Below are positions 29,135 through 38,599 of a stretch of 64,000 nt of DNA, piece by piece. The stretch covers positions 48,501 to 112,500 of the forward strand of contig NZ_QMED01000016.1 in NCBI RefSeq assembly GCF_003286125.1. Reading direction: 5' to 3'. The notes under the pieces were generated by a model that saw only the letters and a list, made by a program, of their open reading frames with translations, searched no databases and had not been told where the DNA came from. The first letter of the stretch is position 1. Each line of letters begins with the position of its first letter. A program made the translations under genes and the position numbers. This stretch comes from Algibacillus agarilyticus (GTDB lineage: Bacteria; Pseudomonadota; Gammaproteobacteria; Enterobacterales; Alteromonadaceae).

Positions 29135-31570
29135 TTATGGGTGACGTATGGTATTTAACACGTCACCTTCAATTAGGGCGTATACGATGTCTTGTAAAGC
29201 ATCTAAATGTGCAGTCGAGAGCAGTAAGCCTTCATCGTTTGATTCTAAATAATCAAGCTCGCGTAATTTCAAAACAAATTGGCTCAATATACTTTTATCG
29301 ACAAATTCAGGCCCTTTAATATCGTGTAACCTAGCAAGTTGTTTTGCATGATCGAGTGCCGAGCGTTCTAAATCAATCCGAGTTATTGCTTTTTTGCCTT
29401 CAAATGCAGCGATAACAATAGCGTATCGTTGTAGGGTTTCTTGCGCGTAAACACTTAAAAGGTGCAATTGTTGATATTTTGCTTCCGTGTGTTTAATCGC
29501 CGTGAGTTTATCGCCTTCTTGCGTTAACAATTTATGATTGAGTAAAGTTGTTATTATATGCTCAAGATGTAAGCGCAGCTCATCATCTGAAAAACGTAAA
29601 AAATACTCACCGGCCATCACACCTAAAATAATTTTCCATTGCGCGAGTATCATGTCTCGTGTGCATTCGTTATGTGAAATCAAGCAGGCTGCGGCGAGTG
29701 AGGGTAATAAATAGACATGCAATATGTTATTGCGGTAGTAAGTTTGTAAAATGGCTTCATCATCACTCAGTGAGATAATATCCGTTTTACCCTTTTCTAC
29801 TTTATATTTTTCCATGCCAATGGCGTGGTCGAGCAATACTTTTTGATGTGTATCAGGCGGTAATGTTAATTGTGGAAAAGGAGCGTCCTTTTCAACTAAT
29901 GCGATACACAGTTTGAGTTGAGTTTCTAAATCGTCTCTAAATAATGAGTGTTTTGGCGCCGCTAACAAAGAGAGGGCGGTTAAATTCACCCCATTAAGAG
30001 CCGCCGCTTGATTGATGTGGCTCATGACTTGCTGACTCATTTCGTTGACAAAGCTTGGAAACCAAGTCGGTTTTTGCATTGTCGTTGGGTGAATATTGTC
30101 ACGCCAAGTCGGATTCGCTGCCGTTAACGCTTTGTTCAAATTAATGGGTTCACCAAAGTTGACATAACCTTGACCAAAGTGACGTAATTTTTTGAGAATA
30201 CCAAGGACTTGCCAAACCGATTCTTTTTCTTTTGCTTCGCCTCTTAACTCTTTCATGTAAGTGCTTACTTCCATTACATGCTCATACCCAATATAAACAG
30301 GCACTAAAGAAATAGGACGGTCAAGACCCCGCAATGCCGATTGTACGGTCATCGCAAGCATCCCCGTTTTCGGTTTTAATAAGCGGCCTGTACGCGAGCG
30401 GCCAGATTCAGGGTAATATTTTACGGCATAACCCCTGCTCATTAGCTGAACTAGATATTCTCTAAACGCTGCGGAATAGAGCTTGTTACCTCGGAATGAA
30501 CGACGCATAAAGAATGCACCGCCTTTTCTAAATATAGGGCCCATTGGCCAAAAGTTGAGATTGATGCCTGCTGCAATATGCGGTGGCACTAAACCTTCGT
30601 GATAGATAACATAGGTTAAAAGTAAATAATCCATATGACTTCGATGACAAGGCACATAAACAATTTCGTGTCCTTCGTGAGCTAACTTACGCACGTTTTC
30701 TACGTTTTTAATATGAATGCCATGATAAAGCTTATTCCAAATCCATGTTAGCAATTTATCGCCGACTCGAACGACACTTTCGCGATAGTCTGCCGCCATT
30801 TCATTTAAGTACCCTTTAGCGAGTTCACGGGCTTCTTGAGTGCTAATGTTTTTAGTTTTGGCTTCATCTTCAATTACTTTTTTTAAGGCAGGAGAAGCGA
30901 GTAAGCCATTTATGAGTAGAGAACGATCCCATAACTTAGGTCCTGCAATAGCGAGCCGTTGACGTTGAAAGTGAAAACGTGCTACCCGTAAAAGTTTGTG
31001 CGCTATTTTATGATCGGTACCATGATCATCTGCAATTTCACGTAAAGATAACGGTTGGCTAAATTGAATTAAATTATGTCGACCTGAAAATAAAACAATA
31101 AAGAATTTTTTTAATGCATTCGGTTTTTTCTGGTCATTAAAAACCAGATCTGCTTCAGATTTTGTTTTACCGGGGTAGCGGCCCCAAGTCGAAAATACCG
31201 GTATTAATTGTGCATCCAACGATTGATTTTCTTTATGCTGCGTTAAGAGTTGATGAACTTGCGGCTCAGCATCTGTCGGGCTACGTTTAAGGTGAAGTGA
31301 TGATGGTAGTTTATCTAAGCAAATGTAGCGGGTGTATTCTTTACCTTCTAAATTAACAGGAGAAAACGGGTCGGGTAAATTTTGTTTTTTGCACACGCGC
31401 TGCAACGCTAATAAATCAGATAGTGATTGCTCTTTTAAAACATAAAAAATTGAACGATCGTTATCAACACTCAATAATTCACTGAGTTTTGCAGGAATGA
31501 CTTTCGTGCGGATCAAAGGTCTAAAAGGCCATTTAACGATGTTAATAAGCAAAGAATTTAAAGCGTTCAT
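29135..31570 (-). CDS. plsB: glycerol-3-phosphate 1-O-acyltransferase
   Basis: Inner-membrane acyltransferase making lysophosphatidic acid from glycerol 3-phosphate and acyl-ACP/CoA, the first step of phospholipid synthesis. 811 aa against 807 in E. coli. The acyltransferase block is intact: VPCHRSHMDYLLLTYV (HX4D), GGAFFMRRSFRGNKLYS, YYPESGRSRTGRLLKPKTGM and ISLVPVYIGYE. Divergent from lexA with 238 bp between, the same neighbourhood as in E. coli (plsB next to the dgkA-lexA unit). Confidence 0.97.
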   Translation of the reverse strand: MNALNSLLINIVKWPFRPLIRTKVIPAKLSELLSVDNDRSIFYVLKEQSLSDLLALQRVCKKQNLPDPFSPVNLEGKEYTRYICLDKLPSSLHLKRSPTDAEPQVHQLLTQHKENQSLDAQLIPVFSTWGRYPGKTKSEADLVFNDQKKPNALKKFFIVLFSGRHNLIQFSQPLSLREIADDHGTDHKIAHKLLRVARFHFQRQRLAIAGPKLWDRSLLINGLLASPALKKVIEDEAKTKNISTQEARELAKGYLNEMAADYRESVVRVGDKLLTWIWNKLYHGIHIKNVENVRKLAHEGHEIVYVPCHRSHMDYLLLTYVIYHEGLVPPHIAAGINLNFWPMGPIFRKGGAFFMRRSFRGNKLYSAAFREYLVQLMSRGYAVKYYPESGRSRTGRLLKPKTGMLAMTVQSALRGLDRPISLVPVYIGYEHVMEVSTYMKELRGEAKEKESVWQVLGILKKLRHFGQGYVNFGEPINLNKALTAANPTWRDNIHPTTMQKPTWFPSFVNEMSQQVMSHINQAAALNGVNLTALSLLAAPKHSLFRDDLETQLKLCIALVEKDAPFPQLTLPPDTHQKVLLDHAIGMEKYKVEKGKTDIISLSDDEAILQTYYRNNILHVYLLPSLAAACLISHNECTRDMILAQWKIILGVMAGEYFLRFSDDELRLHLEHIITTLLNHKLLTQEGDKLTAIKHTEAKYQQLHLLSVYAQETLQRYAIVIAAFEGKKAITRIDLERSALDHAKQLARLHDIKGPEFVDKSILSQFVLKLRELDYLESNDEGLLLSTAHLDALQDIVYALIEGDVLNTIRHP

Positions 31571-31767
31571 AATTTATTTTTTAAGAAAAAAAGCAATGTT
31601 CATATAACACTTATGATAACACGTAGCATGGATCTGACCATATTAATTATATATTCATGTGTTCTGCCGTATAGATAAATACGTAACAAATATAATTAAT
31701 GAACTTTATCTGTGCAATATTAATACAAAGCATAATTATTGGTTCCAAGTTTGCGATTTTATACAGC

Positions 31768-31783
31768 CTGTATATACTAACAG
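31768..31783 (+). promoter_or_regulatory. LexA (SOS) box upstream of lexA
   Basis: CTGTATATACTAACAG fits CTGT-N8-ACAG, 26 bases before the lexA ATG. Autoregulation is expected. Only one box is evident; a preceding ATACAGCCTGTAT is a palindrome that shares its right half. Confidence 0.88.
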
Positions 31784-31808
31784 TTAACTAAAGGTATAGG
31801 ATGTTGTT

Positions 31809-32429
31809 ATGAAACCATTAACGCCAAGACAAGCTGAAATTTTACAACTGATAAAAAATAATATTAATGATACGGGCATGCCGCCAACTCGAGCTGAAAT
31901 TGCAACGACTCTCGGTTTTAAATCGCCAAATGCCGCAGAAGAACATTTAAAAGCTTTAGCGCGTAAAGGGGCTATTCAAATTATGCCTGGCACAAGTCGT
32001 GGTATTCGTTTAGTCGCTGCGAATGAAAATAATGTGGAAATGGGATTACCCCTTGTTGGTAAAGTTGCAGCTGGTACGCCTATTTTAGCGCAAGAGCATG
32101 TTGAAAGTCGTTATCAAGTTGATCCTAGTTTATTTAAACCTAGCGCTGATTTTTTGTTGCGTGTAGAAGGTGAAAGTATGAAAGATATTGGGATTATGGA
32201 TGGTGATTTATTAGCCGTACATAAAACGACGCAAGTTAGAAATGGTCAAGTTGTTGTTGCTCGCGTTGAAGATGATGTAACGGTAAAACGCTTTGAGCAA
32301 ACCGGATCGCTTATTCAATTACATGCTGAAAACACGGAATTTTCACCTATCAAAGTTGATCTTAATTCAACTTCATTTGAAATTGAAGGTATTGCGGTTG
32401 GTGTGATCCGAAATACGACCTGGATGTAA
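31809..32429 (+). CDS. lexA: SOS repressor LexA
   Basis: 206-aa repressor and self-cleaving protease. Winged-helix DNA-binding domain at residues 1-70 ([20 protein letters not shown]), Ala88-Gly89 cleavage site in KVAAGTP, catalytic Ser123 in VEGESMKD and Lys160 in DDVTVKRF. RecA-stimulated cleavage is expected. The cell-division inhibitor gene sulA, which follows lexA in some relatives, is not here; the cytochrome oxidase cluster follows instead. Confidence 0.97.
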   Translation: MKPLTPRQAEILQLIKNNINDTGMPPTRAEIATTLGFKSPNAAEEHLKALARKGAIQIMPGTSRGIRLVAANENNVEMGLPLVGKVAAGTPILAQEHVESRYQVDPSLFKPSADFLLRVEGESMKDIGIMDGDLLAVHKTTQVRNGQVVVARVEDDVTVKRFEQTGSLIQLHAENTEFSPIKVDLNSTSFEIEGIAVGVIRNTTWM

Positions 32430-32446
32430 CCTACTTATTTATATCA

Positions 32447-32509
32447 TTTATATGCCTCAATAATTATAAGTTGCGGAGCTTGCATCTTTTAATACCTGAG
32501 GCATATAAA
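32447..32509 (+). terminator. 13-bp inverted repeat after lexA, likely terminator
   Basis: TTTATATGCCTCA (32447-32459) and TGAGGCATATAAA (32497-32509) are perfect inverted copies with a 37-base loop that could itself fold (AAG...CTT). It is followed by TTTGATACCTCG and, further on, T-rich sequence. The remaining DNA to 32829 is AT-rich; the cox promoter should be there but no clear hexamers stand out. Confidence 0.55.
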
Positions 32510-32829
32510 TTTGATACCTCGTCATTCCTTTTTCATTTTTCTTGTCTTTAATATCTTATTCCTCTCTTCCCAATTTTATCTTGTTTTTGTTATTACTTTA
32601 GTTTTTAAATTAATGTTAAATAATCGTAAAAAAGTTGGACGAACAACACTTCGTTGACTAATTTCTATTAGTAGCCTGTATAAAAATAAAACACTATCGC
32701 TATCTAGTTTGTTATTTGGAAGGTATTTAGCGAGAGATCTAATAAAAATAAAGTTGGAACGCTAAAACTCATTCGTGTCACAAATGTTAATACGGATTGA
32801 GTTCTCTAGCCGACAAGAGGAGTTGTTTG

Positions 32830-33987
32830 GTGAAGAACAAGGTATCAATTCTACAAATATCAATATCCCTCATATTATCTAATGTATTCAGTTTTGCTTT
32901 TGCGGCTGAAAGTTCTGAACCAATGCCTTTAAATATGACCCGAGGTGTTACTTCTATAAGCGCAGATGTTTATGATTTACACATGCAGATTTTTTTGATC
33001 TGTACCGCGATCGGTGTGGTTGTGTTTGGTTTAATGTTTTGGGCTATGTTTTTTCATCGTAAATCAAATGGTCATAAAGCGGCGAATTTTCATGAGAGTG
33101 TAAAAGTTGAAATCGCGTGGACCGTTATCCCATTTATTATTTTAATTGTAATGGCAATACCTGCGACAAAAACCCTTATCGCGATGGAGGATGCGAGTGA
33201 GCCTGATTTATCTATTTTAGTGACGGGCTCGCAATGGAAATGGCATTACAAGTATATGGATCATGATATTGATTTTTACAGTATTTTGGCAACGCCAACT
33301 GAGCAAATAAACAACCAATGGGCAAAAGGTAAAAACTATTTACTTGAAGTTGATCGACCTTTGGTTATTCCTACGGGCAAAAAAGTACGATTTTTGATGA
33401 CTTCAGATGATGTGATCCATTCTTGGTGGGTGCCTGATTTTGCGGTTAAAAAAGACGCTAACCCGGGCTTTATTAATGAAGCATGGACCAACGTAGATGT
33501 ACCGGGTATTTACCGTGGCCAGTGTGCCGAGTTATGCGGTAAAGATCATGGCTTTATGCCTGTTGTTGTTATTGCTAAAGAGCCTGCCGAGTTTGAGCTT
33601 TGGCTTAGTCAAGACGTCTCTCGTCGCCAAGCCGCAAAAGAAGAAGAGCAACGCTTACTGGCTATGAATATGTCGTTTGATGAATTAATGGCAGAAGGTG
33701 AAAGAGCTTACATGGCCAAATGTGCGGCTTGTCACCAACCTAATGGCATGGGATTACCTGGCGTATTTCCGGGGTTAGCAGGGAGTGCAATTGCGGTTGG
33801 TGATATTAAACAACATATCGAAGTTGTTATTAATGGTGTTGGTGGTACCGCGATGCAGGCCTTTGGTAAGCAAATGACGAAAAAAGAAATGGCTGCGGTT
33901 ATAACCTATGAACGTAATGCGTGGGGTAATAACACGGGTGATTTAGTGCAAGTAAAAGATATTTTTGAATTCATGCAAAATAACTAA
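32830..33987 (+). CDS. coxB: cytochrome c oxidase subunit II with fused cytochrome c domain
   Basis: CuA-bearing subunit of an aa3-type (caa3-like) terminal oxidase, 385 aa from GTG 32830. The GTG has AAGAGGAG about seven bases upstream; the longer frame from TTG 32797 lacks a site. Order: signal/leader helix, two transmembrane helices (FLICTAIGVVVFGLMF and IAWTVIPFIILIVM), periplasmic cupredoxin domain with HSWWVPDF and CAELCGKDHGFM (CuA ligands), then a C-terminal class I cytochrome c with CAACH and an axial Met in the MQAFGKQM region. The fused heme domain likely accepts electrons directly from the bc1 complex or a soluble cytochrome. Starts the cox cluster. Confidence 0.96.
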   Translation: MKNKVSILQISISLILSNVFSFAFAAESSEPMPLNMTRGVTSISADVYDLHMQIFLICTAIGVVVFGLMFWAMFFHRKSNGHKAANFHESVKVEIAWTVIPFIILIVMAIPATKTLIAMEDASEPDLSILVTGSQWKWHYKYMDHDIDFYSILATPTEQINNQWAKGKNYLLEVDRPLVIPTGKKVRFLMTSDDVIHSWWVPDFAVKKDANPGFINEAWTNVDVPGIYRGQCAELCGKDHGFMPVVVIAKEPAEFELWLSQDVSRRQAAKEEEQRLLAMNMSFDELMAEGERAYMAKCAACHQPNGMGLPGVFPGLAGSAIAVGDIKQHIEVVINGVGGTAMQAFGKQMTKKEMAAVITYERNAWGNNTGDLVQVKDIFEFMQNN

Positions 33988-34005
33988 TAAGAGCGGTGAA
34001 TAATA

Positions 34006-35595
34006 ATGACAACTCTCGTTCAAGAGCAAGATGATCATGATGAACACCACGCAATACCCACTGGTATAAAGCGTTGGTTATATACAACAAACCATAAGGA
34101 TATTGGCACACTTTATTTATGGTTTGCCTTTATTATGTTTTTAATTGGTGGGGCGATGGCGATGGTGATCCGTGCTGAGTTATTTCAGCCGGGTTTGCAA
34201 ATTGTAGAGCCTCACTTTTTTAATCAAATGACAACGGTACATGGTTTGATAATGGTATTTGGTGCCGTGATGCCTGCGTTTACGGGTTTAGCTAATTGGA
34301 TGATCCCTTTAATGATTGGTGCGCCGGATATGGCGTTACCTCGCATGAATAACCTTAGCTTTTGGATTTTGCCTTTCGCTTTTCTTATCTTACTCATGTC
34401 TTTGTTTATGGAGGGCGGTGGACCCGCTTTTGGATGGACATTTTATGCGCCACTTTCGACTACTTATTCAGGTGATTCAACGGCCTTGTTTGTATTTTCT
34501 GTTCATATCATGGGTATTTCATCCATTATGGGGGCGATCAATGTCATTGTTACAATATGGAACATGCGTGCGCCTGGCATGACTTGGATGAAAATGCCGT
34601 TATTCGTATGGACATGGTTTATTACTGCATTTTTGCTTATTGCCGTTATGCCTGTACTCGCAGGCGTTGTAACCATGGTTTTAACTGACAAGTTTTTTGG
34701 AACTAGCTTTTTTGATGCGGCGGGCGGCGGTGACCCCGTTATGTTTCAGCATATATTTTGGTTCTTCGGTCACCCTGAAGTGTATATCATGATATTACCG
34801 GCTTTTGGTGTGATATCTGCTATTGTACCGACGTTTAGCCGTAAAAAATTATTTGGTTACTCGTCGATGGTATATGCAACAGCATCCATTGCATTGTTGT
34901 CTTTTGTGGTATGGGCGCACCATATGTTTACCACTGGCATGCCGGTATTTGGCGAACTGTTTTTTATGTATTGCACCATGCTTATTTCAGTGCCGACAGG
35001 GGTGAAAGTTTTTAACTGGGTGGCGACGATGTGGCGTGGCTCTATTTCCTATGAAGTACCCATGCTATTTGCCATTGCTTTTATTATTCTTTTTACTATT
35101 GGGGGCTTTTCCGGTTTGATGCTGGCTATTACGCCTGCTGATTTCCAATATCATGATACTTATTTTGTTGTTGCACATTTCCACTACGTGTTAGTGACTG
35201 GCGCTATTTTCTCTATTATTGCGGGTACCTATTATTGGTTACCAAAATGGACGGGGGTGATGTACGACGTAACACTGGCTAGAGCGCATTTTTGGTGCTC
35301 ACTAATCTCGGTTAATTTATTGTTCTTTCCTATGCATTTTGTGGGATTAGCCGGCATGCCTCGTCGGATACCGGATTATTCAATTCAATTTGCTGATTTT
35401 AATCAATGGATCAGTATTGGTGGTTTTGCATTTGGGTTATCGCAGCTTATTTTTTTAGCGCTATTGATTAAAGCGTGTCGTAAAAAAGGCAAACCGGTTG
35501 ACACTCAAGTATGGGAAGGTGCAGAGGGGCTAGAGTGGCAAGTACCATCACCAGCGCCATATCACACGTTTGATAAGCCACCGGAAATCAAATAA
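34006..35595 (+). CDS. coxA: cytochrome c oxidase subunit I
   Basis: 529-aa catalytic subunit with about twelve transmembrane helices, binding heme a and the heme a3-CuB centre. Ligands are visible: low-spin His in TTVHGLIMVFG, CuB His-Tyr pair in FFGHPEVYI, HH in WAHHMFTTGM, and HDTYFVVAHFHYV with heme a3 and a ligands. The HPEVYI Glu-free D-channel region and K-channel lysine appear to be of the A-type. Followed by cox11 with its start overlapping the stop. Confidence 0.97.
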   Translation: MTTLVQEQDDHDEHHAIPTGIKRWLYTTNHKDIGTLYLWFAFIMFLIGGAMAMVIRAELFQPGLQIVEPHFFNQMTTVHGLIMVFGAVMPAFTGLANWMIPLMIGAPDMALPRMNNLSFWILPFAFLILLMSLFMEGGGPAFGWTFYAPLSTTYSGDSTALFVFSVHIMGISSIMGAINVIVTIWNMRAPGMTWMKMPLFVWTWFITAFLLIAVMPVLAGVVTMVLTDKFFGTSFFDAAGGGDPVMFQHIFWFFGHPEVYIMILPAFGVISAIVPTFSRKKLFGYSSMVYATASIALLSFVVWAHHMFTTGMPVFGELFFMYCTMLISVPTGVKVFNWVATMWRGSISYEVPMLFAIAFIILFTIGGFSGLMLAITPADFQYHDTYFVVAHFHYVLVTGAIFSIIAGTYYWLPKWTGVMYDVTLARAHFWCSLISVNLLFFPMHFVGLAGMPRRIPDYSIQFADFNQWISIGGFAFGLSQLIFLALLIKACRKKGKPVDTQVWEGAEGLEWQVPSPAPYHTFDKPPEIK

Positions 35596-36170
35596 TGGAA
35601 ACCAAGCCAGATAATAAAAAGCTGATTTATCGTTTATGTATAGCGGTTGCCTTTATGTTTGGTTTTGGCTTTGCGCTTGTGCCTTTATATGATGTTTTTT
35701 GTCAAATTACCGGAATTAACGGGCGTGTTGTCGTGAATGCATCTGAAGACGAGCTGCAAACGGTTGATGAAAGTCGTTTGGTTACGGTTGAATTTATTAC
35801 ACGGATTGCCAATGGTAATAATATGACGTTTGAAGCCTTAACTAAACGTGTGCAATTACACCCTGGGCAATTATCTGAAGTGGCTTTTACGGTAAAAAAT
35901 CCAAGTGATGTACAAGCTTATGCGCAAGCTATTCCTTCTGTATCGCCAGGACAAGCATCATTGTTTTTGAATAAAACGGAATGTTTTTGTTTTCAACAGC
36001 AAGAACTCGAAGCAAATGAAACGGTTACTTATCCGATGAAGTTTTATTTAGATCGTGACTTACCTCACTCTATATCGCTGTTAACTGTTTCATATACCTT
36101 ATATAAAGTAGGAACGGGAGCGGTTGTTTCTGTTTCTCAAGAGGGCAAGAGAAATGTCGAATCACTCTGA
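35595..36170 (+). CDS. ctaG: cytochrome c oxidase assembly protein Cox11/CtaG
   Basis: 191-aa copper chaperone that delivers Cu to the CuB site. One N-terminal transmembrane helix (IAVAFMFGFGFALVPLYDVF) and a periplasmic beta-domain with the Cu-binding ECFCFQQQ motif (about residue 132). The ATG overlaps the coxA stop by one base, and its own end overlaps the coxC start by 17 bases, a tight operon. Confidence 0.96.
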   Translation: METKPDNKKLIYRLCIAVAFMFGFGFALVPLYDVFCQITGINGRVVVNASEDELQTVDESRLVTVEFITRIANGNNMTFEALTKRVQLHPGQLSEVAFTVKNPSDVQAYAQAIPSVSPGQASLFLNKTECFCFQQQELEANETVTYPMKFYLDRDLPHSISLLTVSYTLYKVGTGAVVSVSQEGKRNVESL

Positions 36171-37035
36171 TAAATATTATGTACCGGCACAAAGTCCGTG
36201 GCCTATCGTCGGGGCTTTTTCACTTTTTTTAATTGCGTTGGGTGCCGGAACAACGGTGGCTAAAATACATCAATCAGGAGATCCCGGTTGGGGGAAAATA
36301 GTCTTAATTATTGGCATCATCTCGGTGTTACTCATGATGTTTGGTTGGTTTCGAGACCAAGTTAAAGAATCGATGTCAGGGATGTACAATGCTCAATTAG
36401 GGCGCTCTTATCGACAAGGTATGATTTGGTTTATATTTTCTGAAGTCATGTTTTTCTGTGCTTTTTTTGGTGCGCTTTTTTACGCTCGCATATTATCCGT
36501 ACCTTGGCTTGGAGGGGCTGATAACAATGCAATGACTCATGAAGTATTATGGCCCGCGTTTGAGGTTATTTGGCCATTAATTAAAACGCCTGATGGCACC
36601 GAAACAACAGCGATGGGCTGGGGAGGCTTACCCTTAATTAATACGCTCATTCTATTAGCCTCTTCTGTAACCCTGCATTATGCTCATGTTGGGCTAGAAA
36701 AAAACAAGCGCACTCAACTAACGCTTTTGTTAGCCGCAACGGTCGCTTTTGGTTGTGTTTTTTTAGGCTTGCAAGTGCTTGAGTATATGCATGCATATCA
36801 AGATATGGATTTAAAATTAGATTCGGGAATTTACGGTAACACGTTTTATTTACTAACGGGCTTTCATGGTATGCACGTTACGATGGGAACTCTATTTTTG
36901 ATTGTTATGTTGCTGCGGGTTATGAAAGGACATTTTAGTCCCGATAATCATTTCGCTTTTCAAGCCGCCAGTTGGTATTGGCATTTTGTTGATGTTGTTT
37001 GGCTTGGGTTATTTATCTTTGTTTATATTATCTAA
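36154..37035 (+). CDS. coxC: cytochrome c oxidase subunit III
   Basis: 293-aa membrane subunit with seven helices. Motifs WPIVGAFSLFLIALG, FIFSEVMFFCAFFGALF (conserved Glu), and the ending FHGMHVTMGTLFLIVML and WYWHFVDVVWLGLF are typical. The ATG at 36154 is preferred; the longer frame from 36124 adds ten residues read from inside cox11. A weak inverted repeat CTGGTTAA/TTAACCAG (37046-37071) follows. Confidence 0.96.
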   Translation: MSNHSDKYYVPAQSPWPIVGAFSLFLIALGAGTTVAKIHQSGDPGWGKIVLIIGIISVLLMMFGWFRDQVKESMSGMYNAQLGRSYRQGMIWFIFSEVMFFCAFFGALFYARILSVPWLGGADNNAMTHEVLWPAFEVIWPLIKTPDGTETTAMGWGGLPLINTLILLASSVTLHYAHVGLEKNKRTQLTLLLAATVAFGCVFLGLQVLEYMHAYQDMDLKLDSGIYGNTFYLLTGFHGMHVTMGTLFLIVMLLRVMKGHFSPDNHFAFQAASWYWHFVDVVWLGLFIFVYII

Positions 37036-37112
37036 TGGTAAAGCACTGGTTAATAATGATTTGTTAACCAGCAAAATCGTAGTCAAATTTAATCTGGTAG
37101 ACGTGTTTAAAA

Positions 37113-37319
37113 TTAAATAGGTGTCGGGTTGAGTTGTATGACACCTAATGACGCAAAAATGAGAATAATGGCTAAAATAGTAATAGAACTAATTAAACGT
37201 TTTCCTAAAACCTGACTCATAGAAACGGCTTTATCATCTTTTAACATAATAAAAAGTGCTTTAAATAAGCTAAAAACAACAAGTAAAAATAATATAACTA
37301 TCAATATTTTAATGATCAT
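37113..37319 (-). CDS. DUF2909 family twin-transmembrane protein
   Basis: A 68-aa protein with two hydrophobic helices (IIKILIVILFLLVVFSLFKA and SITILAIILIFASLGVIQ) around a short charged loop. It fits the DUF2909 family, commonly found inside gammaproteobacterial cox clusters. Its position between coxC and surf1, on the opposite strand, is conserved enough to suggest an oxidase-assembly role, but none is established. Confidence 0.75.
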   Translation of the reverse strand: MIIKILIVILFLLVVFSLFKALFIMLKDDKAVSMSQVLGKRLISSITILAIILIFASLGVIQLNPTPI

Positions 37320-37349
37320 AATCTGCTAACTAATAAAAAAGAGGTTGCC

Positions 37350-38081
37350 TTGCAAATTACTGTAGGCGCATTTTGTCAGAAAATCCAAGTTATCCCTGTC
37401 GTTATTATTTTTTTGCTTTTGTGCATTTTAATCAAGCTTGGGTGGTGGCAGCTTGAGCGCTCTATTGAAAAAGAATCGAGATTACTCCGAATAGAGCAAT
37501 TGGTCAGTCTTGGACAGCAAGATTTGTTGCATTTACCGTTACCCGCCGAATTACAGCAAGACTTTCCCGTTCGTGTGAAAGGTTCATTTGATGTTCGATA
37601 CACTTGGCTGATAGAAAATAAAATAGTAGATGGTCAATTAGGGTTTGATGTAATAGGGCTTTTTTATCCTCAGGGGCATTTACCCGCGTTAGTGAATTTA
37701 GGCTGGATAGCTGCAGATATTCAACTTAACCCTGCTGAACGCGTGCAGCCCCCCGCTGATGTTATTAGTTTTAACGCCATTGTACATTTTCCTGAACAAA
37801 ACCCATTTATGAGTGACGCTTTAATCGGTAGTACTTATCCAAAAAGAATGCATCAATTATCCGTTGCAAAAATCGCTAACGAGCTAGACTTAATCTTACA
37901 GCCTTTTGTCTTACTACAAGATGATAGTGGTTTTACGCAATTTAAATCTCATTGGCATCCTGTGGTGATGTCGCCTGAGAAACACCAAGCTTATGCTGTG
38001 CAATGGTTTGCATTAGCCGCCACTCTATTTTTATTAACTTGTTGGAGATTTAAACAGATATGCCTAAAAATAAAAAAATAA
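37350..38081 (+). CDS. SURF1 family oxidase assembly protein
   Basis: 243-aa membrane protein with the SURF1 layout: an N-terminal helix followed by LGWWQLERSIEKE, a periplasmic domain, and a C-terminal helix beginning at HQAYAVQWFALAATLFLLT. Assists heme a insertion into subunit I. Its end overlaps the following gene by 22 bases (38060-38081). Confidence 0.92.
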   Translation: MQITVGAFCQKIQVIPVVIIFLLLCILIKLGWWQLERSIEKESRLLRIEQLVSLGQQDLLHLPLPAELQQDFPVRVKGSFDVRYTWLIENKIVDGQLGFDVIGLFYPQGHLPALVNLGWIAADIQLNPAERVQPPADVISFNAIVHFPEQNPFMSDALIGSTYPKRMHQLSVAKIANELDLILQPFVLLQDDSGFTQFKSHWHPVVMSPEKHQAYAVQWFALAATLFLLTCWRFKQICLKIKK

Positions 38082-38596
38082 CGCAGTTAGGTATGATTAT
38101 TGTCGCATTTGTATTGCCTGTTGTTTGTGCTTTTGTCATGTTAAAAATGAATTGGTTTACACCCGCAAGTACGAATAAAGGTGAATTGTTACAGCCTATT
38201 CGCCAACATGCTTTAGCCGTACCACAAAGTGTAAATGGTAAATGGTTAATTATGTATAAAGCGAAAAATAACTGTGATAGTGAATGCCAAAATAGTTTGT
38301 ATGCTTTGCAACAAGTTAGAGTGGCATTAGGTAAAAATGTAGACCGTGTTTCATCTATTGTGCTGACAGAACAATCTGAAATGCTAACTCAATATGATGT
38401 CACTTTACTGACTAACATTACACATGAAAAATTTAACTTTTTAGCTGATCAACCCAACGCTTTATATGTTGCTGATCCATTAGGTAATGTCATGATGCGT
38501 TATCACGTAGGAATCGAAAAGCAAGATGCCATTATGGCTGCTCGCGATATGTTGCGAGATTTAAATAAAATGCTAAAGCTTTCTAAGGTTGGGTAG
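38060..38596 (+). CDS. membrane-anchored thioredoxin-fold protein of the cox cluster
   Basis: 178 aa: an N-terminal transmembrane helix (MIIVAFVLPVVCAFVMLKM) and a periplasmic domain that resembles SCO/thioredoxin-like proteins. It has two cysteines in NCDSECQNSLYALQQVR spaced CxxxC, the SCO copper-site spacing, but lacks the wider CPDxCP consensus and I cannot find the SCO histidine with confidence. It likely takes part in copper or thiol handling for CuA. A second, canonical SCO protein closes the cluster. Confidence 0.75.
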   Translation: MPKNKKITQLGMIIVAFVLPVVCAFVMLKMNWFTPASTNKGELLQPIRQHALAVPQSVNGKWLIMYKAKNNCDSECQNSLYALQQVRVALGKNVDRVSSIVLTEQSEMLTQYDVTLLTNITHEKFNFLADQPNALYVADPLGNVMMRYHVGIEKQDAIMAARDMLRDLNKMLKLSKVG

Positions 38597-38599
38597 TTA

